This document shows, in pieces, positions 55,423 to 64,000 of a stretch of 64,000 bases of DNA. Origin of the DNA: Mariannaea sp. PMI_226 (lineage: Eukaryota > Ascomycota > Sordariomycetes > Hypocreales > Nectriaceae). The DNA lies in the NCBI GenBank assembly GCA_024336345.1, contig JANFOG010000001.1, forward strand, positions 3,100,001 to 3,164,000, written 5' to 3'. The notes under the pieces are model-generated. The model saw only the letters and a program-made list of their open reading frames with translations, was not told where the DNA came from and did no database searches. Position numbers and translations under genes: made by a program. The number at the start of each line of letters is the position of its first letter. Position 1 is the stretch's first letter.

Positions 55423-57393
55423 CTATGGCCAACCAGCAGCAGCGGTAGGAATAGCAGTCACATAGACAGTATTAGTTACCGTGCGGACGCCACAGGATTT
55501 AGTGGCGGCACCAGCAAAGCCAGTGCCGGTAGGGCGGCGGAGGCGTGTTCTGGTTCGAACCTTATGAGTGCGAATGGGTGCGACGCTCTGAGAGGAGGCA
55601 TTGATTGGCTCATCATCGCAGTCGTTATCATCTTCAGGGCTGCCAGGCACGTTCTGAGTAGCCACAGGCTGGGAGGAAGAGGCGGGGGCGGATGAACCAA
55701 GAACGGAAGAAGCAGTGGCTGATGAGGGTGCCGTCAGGGCGTTGGTGGTGCCTGACGGGAGCGTGATGAGGGAAGGGCGGGGAGCATCAGGAGGCAGAAG
55801 CAGAGAGCTGGTGGTAGGCAAGGCACCAGACTCTTCCACAGCCTTTACTGAGCTGGAGATGATAGTAACATCGGTGGCAGAAGTACTAGCAACAGCAGCA
55901 GCAGAAGAAGAAGAAGACCTATTGGTAGTAGTGGAAGATGCGGCAGCAACAGTTGAGGCGCTGCCACTACCGCTGTCACTGCCAGAATTTACCACGCAAG
56001 CAAACGACATCTTGCTAACACTATCTGATGTAGTGACGCCGTCAAGCTTCCAGTCCATGTTGACATAAGGCCAGCAGATACGACCATCAGACATGGTAAC
56101 CATGTCACCAGCGACATAGACATTTTCGGAGGTAATGGAATCGCCAGATTTGGTGCCAGAGCTGGTGACCAGCTGGAATTTGGTACCAGCAAAGGTACCA
56201 CGGCATCCCATCGCATCGAAGTCGCAGATGGGGTTGGATATTTCCTCCCAAGACACTAGGGCGGTGGTCTTGTCAAAGGTGGCGACATGAGCATTGGAGC
56301 AGTCGTTGGAACCTTGCGTGAGCCAATTGACTTGGCTGTCGCCATCAGTGGCACCGACTTCAGAGGTCGCCTGGTCCCCGACGAGGGTGTACTTATCAGA
56401 GAAGAGAGCAATGGCAATGTTTCGGTTGTTGGTGCGGTTCTCAGCCGTGGTGTACCCAGAGCCCATCCAGGTATTCTCAGTCAGGCCAATGGCTCCACGA
56501 GAGACCCAGGAGAAGATATAGGAGTCGGCATCTTGGAAGCGAGCTAGAGAACTATAAGACCCGCTCATGCCTCCCATGGGTTCGTTGCTGGCACCATTGA
56601 TAACGTGCTCGTTGGAGACCTTGACCCCATTGTTGGTCATGCCTTGGGTCTTGGTGTTGAGCCAGATGGCACCCTGGTCCTCAGCGCAGAGTGAGGCAAA
56701 CGGAGGAGCATCAGCCTCCTCAAAGGCGATGCCCGTATTGTGAGAGCATCCCCAGGAAGAAGAGGCTCCGGAAATGGTCTCAAGGGTACCATTGGTAGTG
56801 ATATATCGAATGGCATCACCAAAATGACCGGCTGCAGACCCAGAAGTTGAGGTGACGACAATATAAGCTGCGTAATAGCCAGCGGTCTCGGAGTAGACAA
56901 GGTCTCCGTTGATATCAGGGGAAGCAAGTTCGTTGTTAGCGTCAATTCCAGAGCCACCAAGAAGTGTCCTAAACGTCTCAACACCATCAGTGTACCGGTA
57001 AAGAACAGCAATGGCAGTACCACCGCCTTGGCCCGAGACCACCTCGTTTGTTAGCAGGCAAAAGCCATCATTATGGGCAACTAGACCACCAGCCTCTCGA
57101 CCGGCCGGGATGGAAACGGTATCACCGACTGCAGCAAAGGTTTTGGGGTCAACGCCCTGAATATGGACGCCAGTGCCACTAGAATCAAGATAGGCAAGAT
57201 AGGCCGACTTCCCATCGGGAGAGACGGCGAAAGGAGTGCGGCGGTGATGGGGATAGCCAGTCCAGTATGACTCCTTGATAGGGTTGAAAGAGCTGGAAAG
57301 GGTCATAGAATCGACATGGCTTTCAAGGGAAGAGGATGTTAAAGCAGCAGCCAGTGCCACGCAAACAGAAAGAGTAAAGAGACGCAGCGACAT
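55423..57393 (-). CDS. secreted Ser/Thr-rich protein of unknown function
   Basis: One exon, 656 residues. A signal peptide (MSLRLFTLSVCVALAAALTS) is followed by a roughly 440-residue ordered region with WTGYPHHRRTPFAVSPDGKS, repeated short strands with YTDG and Gly/Asp turns, and several Cys (CSHNTG, CAEDQG, NDCSNAH, NPICDFDAMGCRG), suggesting an extracellular beta-propeller-like domain (inference). From about 470 it becomes a Ser/Thr/Ala-rich stalk, probably O-glycosylated, interrupted by an acidic segment (SPEDDNDCDDEP) and a basic one (THKVRTRTRLRRPTG). It ends TNTVYVTAIPTAAAGWP without a clear GPI signal. Probably a cell-wall or surface protein. Ordinary codon usage and an ideal start make it secure as a gene. 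Confidence 0.88.
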   Translation of the reverse strand: MSLRLFTLSVCVALAAALTSSSLESHVDSMTLSSSFNPIKESYWTGYPHHRRTPFAVSPDGKSAYLAYLDSSGTGVHIQGVDPKTFAAVGDTVSIPAGREAGGLVAHNDGFCLLTNEVVSGQGGGTAIAVLYRYTDGVETFRTLLGGSGIDANNELASPDINGDLVYSETAGYYAAYIVVTSTSGSAAGHFGDAIRYITTNGTLETISGASSSWGCSHNTGIAFEEADAPPFASLCAEDQGAIWLNTKTQGMTNNGVKVSNEHVINGASNEPMGGMSGSYSSLARFQDADSYIFSWVSRGAIGLTENTWMGSGYTTAENRTNNRNIAIALFSDKYTLVGDQATSEVGATDGDSQVNWLTQGSNDCSNAHVATFDKTTALVSWEEISNPICDFDAMGCRGTFAGTKFQLVTSSGTKSGDSITSENVYVAGDMVTMSDGRICWPYVNMDWKLDGVTTSDSVSKMSFACVVNSGSDSGSGSASTVAAASSTTTNRSSSSSAAAVASTSATDVTIISSSVKAVEESGALPTTSSLLLPPDAPRPSLITLPSGTTNALTAPSSATASSVLGSSAPASSSQPVATQNVPGSPEDDNDCDDEPINASSQSVAPIRTHKVRTRTRLRRPTGTGFAGAATKSCGVRTVTNTVYVTAIPTAAAGWP

Positions 57394-59243
57394 CGCGGCT
57401 TGACGAAAGAGAGTGTAATCAAGGTCAACACACGAAAAATAGAAGCAGGTTCGTTTGATCTGGTAAGGACTGCACAGGAAAAAAAAACAGAAGAAAAAGA
57501 ATGGAAGTGACTCCAGGTCAGAACAAAGCCGTCAAAACCAAGCTGATGGTGTCTTCTGCCATGTCTCAATCTTCATCGACGATGCGATATCTTATCTTAT
57601 ATACAACGGGTTCACAGTTTGGTTACTGTTGTTTGTTTTCGCTTCCCTCGTCTCGACAGGGCAGAAACCACGACTTTTGCCAAGAATTGTCAATCATGGG
57701 TTGTAAGCGGTGGAAAAACCCAGGACATCTCATATACACGGAATTTGAAAAGAAAAAAAAACCCCAACGATAGCTTCTGCAGCTTCCCATTTTACATCAG
57801 ACAGGTAACAGGTGGGTAGAGAATAGAGGGACGTTAAGACGTTTCAAACCCTGGCTCAGATGTGGCAGGTTGGGTAACTTCATCAGTTCTATCAGCTCAT
57901 ATCACGAACCCTGCTGTGTGGATTTTCTCGCTCAACGGTGATTGATGGGCTTATAGGTGGGAATTCAACGGCCGTGTGTCCTTGCTGCATGGCTCAAATA
58001 CAATGATCGGATCTGGGTTCGGGTAGGCGTAGTACTTAATTATCTCGCGGAGAAGTTTCGAGTTGTCTTCTTTAGCAATAGATCAGCTGTCAACGTGCGA
58101 GGAGAGGTCACAAGAATAGGAGGCTACAATAGTACTGTTCCCCTATCTCTCAGAATTTGACAAATTTGCAAATATGTCTAAGAGCTTTGACCTTATGCCT
58201 AGAGTATCGAAAGGTTCAGATTCAGTGCTGTGGTGAAAGTCTGAGGCGTTGGAGAGATTTGTAGTATTGATTGATATGCCGGCAGCAGAATGTATGTTCA
58301 ATGAGAGGTGCCTTGAAAGTGACAGACTCTTGAGTGGATGAGGTCACTCAGTCAGGGGTATTTAGACTTGCCCCTGTTTCTCCAAGGTCTTTTCAGACCG
58401 CACTCTCGCGTCCACCAGCTATCAAGTTGTATGTGCAGCCCGGTAAGAAATGATCAATTCGAAAAAATTAAATCCGTTCCTGTTGGGTAGCAAGGACACA
58501 AGGGCGAATAGCCCCTTGCCGGAGATTTTTTTTTCTTCGAGCTTGGAGAACAGATCCACTCAAGAACAGACTGGCGGATCACCAGCACTGAACTTGCATG
58601 GCGTTGGAGACAGACTCGATCCAGTCACTAACTACCATTGACTGCGTATGATGGAGGAAACGTGGGCATGACCCATGTCTTCGGGTAAATACTATGTAGA
58701 CGATGCTAAATCCCCATAACACCCGTGAGTCCTCGCCGGCCCTACAAGGAAGACGCGACGATAACTCTTCGAGACTCGAAGGCGACAGCTGGTGAAATGC
58801 GGAGACCGAGGTATTTCATGGAAACACGAGCCTCGTATCCCAGAGCAGCAAGCTCGCCGTATGCAAAAGGGGAAAAAAAGGCCCGTCGCTTCTTTCGTGA
58901 CTCTTGGCAGTGAAAGTGAAAGGTGGTGAGGTAGCCTCAAGGCTATTGTTATTATCCGTCATCATTAATAAGCGCTTCCTGTCCCCGTCACTGTCCCCTT
59001 CCCGCCTGCGTGTGCCTTGGAGCTGACCGTTTCAGGGACCCGCGTCCCCCTTCTCTCCGTCCCTCTCTGCCGCTCTCAAGCGTCGGCCAAAAATCCAACG
59101 TCCACCCAAAGTCGATTCATTGATTCGCATCCTCTCGTTTCTGTTCCCCCTTCCCCCCCATCGCGGTGGCTCGACGCTCTCTCCTGGCTTTTTTCCCTCC
59201 CCTTTCTTATTCTTCTTCGTTTTATTCTCTCTGGGTTCTCGCG
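57394..59243. other. divergent intergenic region
   Basis: Promoters of the secreted-protein gene (left) and of the four-helix membrane protein (right). The right end (59140-59240) is strongly CT-rich. No RNA gene or repeat recognised. Confidence 0.5.
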
Positions 59244-60389
59244 ATGCCCAACTTACCCTTTAAACCCTTGGGCAAGACGCCCCTGGGTGCATCGCTCGTC
59301 AGCGTCGCCCTTGTCAGTGGAGTCATCTCGGCCACTCTACTGATCTGCGTTTTCATCGCTGGCAGCGCCATTACGCATAGTGGCGGTCGCGAGCATCTGC
59401 TCTTCAAAGACCTGGCCCTCGTCTCGGTATGTGTTGTTCTTTTATTCAAACATTCGAATACTATTTTCATCTGCATCTGTCACTGCTTTGGGCCTGGGCC
59501 CCAAGGGTCTGACTGACTAACGATAAATCCTCAGTTTGACGGAATCATTGCCAACAATGACACCTCCGAGTTTCTCGTTCATATTTACTGGTTCGTGAAC
59601 TCACTTGCTTGGGAGTATCCCGATGCCCCCGAAGGAATCCCAAAGGCCGGATATACCTATCGGGGGCTCCAGTGGGGTCGCACCGACATTCGCAAGGAGC
59701 TTCGAAAGATTGCCGATGACCTTCAACTTCCCAAAGATACCTACACTTGTGATCGTTGGGGCGGCAACGGACCGCCCTGTCAGAATATCTTCTTCGAGGC
59801 GTGGAGGTCGTGGCTCGTAGCCGATGGCTTGCCTCTCGCCAGCTACTTGATCTGGATCATGGTTGTGTCAGCCGTCGTTGTCTGCCTCATGGGTATAGTC
59901 AAGGAATGGATGATCAGGAAGTGGCCTTACGCAATGCGCTGCCGATGTATCTTCCTCAAGCGTTGGTGTCCATGCCCAAAAGGCACAAGGGAGGAGATTG
60001 AGAAACTCGATGACTACACCTGGGACAAGATTCGCCTGACTTACTGGCTTTTGATCGCAGTGTACTTCCTCCTACCGGCCGGCCAAACCACTATCTCCGC
60101 CATCTTCTTCCTCAAATATATTGGCTATATGGAGGATAGATTGCCCGAAGGCATCAGCATGTCTGCCAGGAGGGATATGAAGGGAGAAACTATGCTATGG
60201 GCCGCTTTCTTTGTCAGTGCGGTGGGCGCGCTATGCATCACAGCTAAATGGCGGATGAGCAGGCGTCCCAAGGGGTGGATGGATGAGCAGAGCCTACCTC
60301 AACTACCCCGAGGGGATGTTGAGGCTGGCGGTGATTCCAGGCGTGCAAGGGTTGAAGCCACGGACGGGAACGGGAGATATACTGACTAA
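59244..60389 (+). CDS. four-helix integral membrane protein of unknown function
   Basis: Two exons, 59244-59426 and 59535-60389, give 345 residues. TM1 is ASLVSVALVSGVISATLLICVFIAGS; a long extracytosolic loop (about 62-160) contains FDGIIANNDTSEF, one N-glycosylation site (NDT) and a Cys pair (YTCDRWGGNGPPCQN) that could be disulphide-linked; TM2 is SYLIWIMVVSAVVVCLMGIV; a cytosolic Cys/Arg-rich loop follows (RCRCIFLKRWCPCP), which may be palmitoylated; then TM3 (LTYWLLIAVYFLLPAG) and TM4 (MLWAAFFVSAVGALC). The tail is polar. The shape recalls claudin-like Sur7/PalI proteins, but I do not see their GLWNYC signature, so no family name is given. Confidence 0.82.
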
Positions 60390-60917
60390 AAGCTGGTGTG
60401 TTCTTCAAAGGCAGATCTAATTGAATACCAATGCTCTAATTGACCTGATGACTACCTGGCATATCCTTCAGTTCTCTCCAGCACAACAATGATGACTCGA
60501 ATATCTAATAGAGCAACTGTATTATACGACAAATGTCTGATGCCATTACTGACAAAATAATTGAATCAACTTGGCCACGAACAAGAAAAATCTATCTCAC
60601 CCTTGGTGGCTTGTGGCTGCTCAAACGTTCCATCACCATAGTGTCGTACGTTTGAAATACAAATTACAGTCTTTTTTTCCTCTCTTTTTGCGTCTTTGTA
60701 TTGTATGAATTTCTTTGCTGAGACGTCAAAATGAGATAGAAAGGGGCAGATTAATGTTAGTGCTGTGATTTTTTCTGTGATGTTGCACATACAAGCTCCA
60801 TTGATATTCACTTGAAAGAAACTCATCCACCAACAGACTGCTCCTGTTTTATCTGTATTTCAGAAGACTTTTGTCGTCCCTTTCACATTATTCGAAACAA
60901 AAGCCTTGCGGTGAATC
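60390..60917. other. convergent 3' region
   Basis: A/T-rich spacer between the membrane-protein gene (+) and peptidase gene (-). Nothing recognised. Confidence 0.5.
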
Positions 60918-62981
60918 TCATAACAGAGTCCGGCGCCACCACTTTTCTTCCTCTTCCAGCCACAGTCTCGCGTTGTGAGGCTGTGAAAAACCATGACCCT
61001 CATCCGGCGCGATAATAATTTCTACGTCACCCCCTCTGGCCTTGATCGCATTTGCCATTTTCTGTGCCTGTTCTAGCGGCGTAACAAAGTCTTTAGCCCC
61101 GTGGAGTAGTAGCAACGGTGACTCGATCTTGTCGACATGATATAGCGGGCTCCTGTCCCGCAAATTCCTTTCCCTGTCTTCTTTGCTTGAGCCGGGTGGT
61201 GTGACTAAGTGGTCCGCGTAGTCTGACTCCAGCTTATGCGTTGCCTCATCAAGTCTTTTAATATCGCTGATGCCAGATAGACAGACTCCCGCAGCAAAGG
61301 TCTTTGGATGCCGTGTCAGAGTACGAAGCGTGTTGTAACCGCCAGCACTCACGCCAGTGATGCCGGCAGCACCAGCTTTCACCCGGCCATTTGCAACTAG
61401 GTACTCGACAAATTCGGCTGCATCATCGGAGTCAACAAGGCCCCAATTACCGAATAGAGCATCTCGGTACTTCTGGCCATGCCCACTCGATCCTGTATGG
61501 TTGAGTGCAAGGACAGCATATCCCCTTGAGGTGAAGTACTGGATCCGCAGCTTGAGGCCCAAGCCAGTGTAAGCAGTCGGTCCGCCATGGACGATCATGA
61601 TGAGAGGAGGGAGAGACGCATCGGGTGCCTCAAACTTAGGATTGTGCGGTGGCCATAGGAAGGCGTGAATTCTTCGACTGGGGGATTCTTGGGAGGAAAT
61701 AACCAGTGACTCCGGGACAGAGTATAGCGAGCCCTCAAATTCTTCGTCGGTAGATTTTCGCAGGGCAGAGATGCTTCCACTCTCTCCCACACTGCAGCGA
61801 TACAACGTCTGAGCAGTTGTAGTTCCTGCGCCGATGACAAAGAAGGCAGTGTCGTCAAGGCGGGCCACTGCGTCCAGCATAACCTCAGAAAGAATAGATG
61901 CGTCTCCAATCCTCCTCCATGATCCATTATTCAGATCGATGAGAATGAGTTGGGATACACCAGCATTTACTGGGCAAGCAGCGAGATATCGCTCGGACAA
62001 TGGCGCATAGGTATGGCTAGTTAGGCACAACTATTAGTGACAAATCTCACTCGGGGGGATGGCTATCAATCGTCAGCCTACCTTCCCTGGTACCAGCGAA
62101 TCTCCCCGAACTCCGCATTTTCAAGGCCATCAACAACAACTTCGTTCGAGATCTGCTCCCCGGGGAGAATTCGAAATAGTCGTCTATATCCTCGAACCTC
62201 TTTTCCAAAATACAGAGATCCATCAGGTCCCCATCGGGGTTCAGCAACGCCCTCACCATCTTTTCCAGCAACCAATTGAATATCACAAATATGGCCATCG
62301 GTGTTCCAGGTTGCCATGTATAACTTTGCAGCATCAAATGGAAGATCCGGATGGTTCCACTCCAACCAAACGAACTTGGTTCCATCAGGATTAAAATACG
62401 GCGTGTAGTAGAAATCGGCAGTATCCAACAGCCGATTGACTTCTCCTGTACGGGTGTTTATGCCCACGATATAGTTTCTCACCTCGGTAGGAGTATCATT
62501 TTCATGATCTTCTTGGTTAGCAATGACCCAGGGCTGTGTAGGATGAGCATCGAAGTCTGAATATCTGAGATTTGGTTCCCCTGTGAGACGAGACGCCGCA
62601 CGGGTGTCTGGGTTCAAGATGTACACGGCGCCATCCTTGTTGGAAAAGATGATCCGGTCATCGGGTAGCACAGCGTATGGCGCTCCGCCGTATTCATAGA
62701 CTGAGCTTTTGGCGCTATACTCAGCTGGCAGCACGTCCTTGAGCCCGTTGTCTGTGATCTCGATTATGGAGATGCCGCCTGCCTCCCTGCGTTCAGTGTA
62801 GAAGGCCCGGCCGGATTTGGCCTACAGGAATGATCAGCTATGAGTCCGTCGAATAACTCAAAATAAGGGACGTCTCTACATTGGCACGAGGAGAGGAGAG
62901 CTTCCAGCTCTTGGAGACCACCGAGTCAAGAGAGATGGGAGACTCCCAAGAGCCATAGGGAACAGCTTTCTTGGATTCCAT
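60918..62981 (-). CDS. S9 prolyl-oligopeptidase-family peptidase (acylaminoacyl-peptidase-like)
   Basis: Cytosolic-type serine peptidase or acyl-peptide hydrolase; no signal peptide is seen. Three exons, 62981-62880, 62821-62082 and 62016-60918, give 646 residues. The N-terminal part (about 10-360) is a beta-propeller with repeated SxDGxxxxF and W-rich strands (YSDFDAHPTQPW, FNPDGTKFVWLEWNHPDLP, PRWGPDGSLYF). The C-terminal alpha/beta hydrolase has VHGGPTAYTG (oxyanion region), the nucleophile GVSAGGYNTL, the Asp in HGAKDFVTP and the His in DEGHGF. The first exon encodes MESKKAVPYGSWESPISLD, typical of this group. Splice phases close exactly. Substrate not determined. Confidence 0.95.
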
Positions 62982-64000
62982 GCTGGGTAGTCTACTCGGA
63001 TATCTCGGCGATGACACTAGAACAGGGAAGAAAGGAGACGGTCGGGTCTAGAGTTTGTAAGTTGCTAGAATCGCCCCGGGCAAGGCTGTCCCAACACAGT
63101 CTTTTTTGGTGTTTGGTGAAGATGGGGACTTTTCTTGAGGTAGGCTTGGCGCAAAGAAAAGCTACCTAGCCTCAAGTCAATTCCAGACAAACCACACAGT
63201 TCAGGGATCGCGTGGGTTGGTGTTGAAAGCGAGGTTACGTAAAAACGAGGTGAAAATGAGTCCTTCTGATTGAAAGTGCTTGTCGTGGATGACAAAGTCG
63301 ACCTGCCTCTTCCAGCTGGGTACGGTGCAATCCAATGATCAAACAACTGCCGTTGGAGTTATGATATGCTGTCATTTTGTAGCTAGGTGTAGTTTGATAG
63401 GTCCATGGCCCTGTGAGTTGGCGGCCACTGGCCTGTTCCTAACCGCCATTTAGCGGGTCTTGGCTACCTATCTCCATCGCCGACAAAAGGCCCCCCGCCT
63501 GCATTTGGTGCATACACCTGTTACTGTACCTAGGCGATTGTTTGGGGTGCCTACCAGGACAGGTAGTTTGAGGAGGTGATCTAAGAAAGATGCCTGGAAT
63601 CCAATGCTCAATAGTTGGTTCAGCAGCATGCTGCAAGGGACACACACCAAAAGGCCCCTTGGCGCCTAATGATACCAACATGATAGGCCTTGATCCCTTC
63701 CTGGGAACTGGGTTGTGTGTCTGGCTGGCGGCTTCGTTGACCATGGTAGAAACCCCACTCAAGTCTTTCGACACCCGTAATTTTGTTGACCCTTGTTCTC
63801 CTTCACGAAAAAAGGAACATCTGGGACGTATGAAACGCTTGTATACCTAGGTAAGCAATACGTTAGTTCGTATGACGTTATCGGCATGTGCCTCGTCGTG
63901 TCGTAATCAGCTTATCCATCAGCAAAACGTCAACAGTTGCGTCTCACACCAGATGACTACCTAAGCAATTAGACAATATACCAAGAGGACAGCCGCCTCA
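62982..64000. other. upstream region of the peptidase gene to window end
   Basis: Promoter side of the peptidase. The remaining short frames (for example 63590-63850) have no protein-like signature. No further gene is supported. Confidence 0.5.

Overview
This is nuclear DNA of a filamentous ascomycete, most likely a Sordariomycete and plausibly Hypocreales. Coding regions are interrupted by short introns with GTAAGT-type donors, CTAAC-type branch sites and CAG/TAG acceptors, and many genes are preceded by CT-rich leaders. The protein set is typical of filamentous fungi: Zn2Cys6 regulator, RpdA-type deacetylase with a long acidic tail, CE5 esterase, Dal5-type permease, MAPK-activated kinase. 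Order and species assignment are inference; no marker sequence settles them. No rRNA, tRNA, CRISPR array or intact transposon was found.

Layout. 1-3.3 kb: no convincing gene. 3.27-5.22 kb (-): Hsp70/Hsp90 co-chaperone Sti1. 7.65-9.14 kb (+): ZIP zinc/iron transporter. 10.0-11.1 kb (+): hemerythrin-domain protein. 12.65-13.58 kb (+): atypical SDR oxidoreductase. 13.92-15.58 kb (+): two small proteins with MGCC acylation-type starts. 17.1-17.9 kb (+): Ctr copper transporter. 19.3-21.1 kb (+): Zn2Cys6 regulator. 21.6-22.8 kb (-): four-helix MARVEL-like protein with an open frame beyond its stop. 24.8-26.6 kb (-): Ent3-type epsin. 28.5-29.6 kb (+): cyclophilin. 30.2-31.4 kb (-): RNA polymerase III subunit RPC6. 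32.6-34.7 kb (-) and 35.4-36.6 kb (+): class I histone deacetylase and proteasome deubiquitinase Rpn11, divergent. 37.6-38.9 kb (+): conserved-looking protein of unknown function. 39.7-40.6 kb (-): secreted CE5 esterase. 41.9-44.2 kb (+): tandem paralogs with a CHORD-like zinc-ligand pattern. 44.9-47.3 kb (-): Srk1/Rck2-type kinase. 50.7-52.5 kb (-): allantoate-type MFS permease. 54.1-54.9 kb (-): unresolved or broken gene. 55.4-57.4 kb (-): secreted Ser/Thr-rich protein. 59.2-60.4 kb (+): four-helix membrane protein. 60.9-63.0 kb (-): S9 prolyl-oligopeptidase-family peptidase.

The genes do not form a biosynthetic cluster. They are mostly housekeeping (chaperone, proteasome, chromatin, Pol III, endosomal sorting) plus metal transport (zinc, copper), with a few lineage-specific small proteins. 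The most unusual items are the two tandem CHORD-like paralogs, the adjacent pair of MGCC small proteins, and the in-frame 168-codon extension downstream of the MARVEL-like gene. Exon limits below were assigned by eye from splice signals and checked for phase by counting bases; no transcript data were available.
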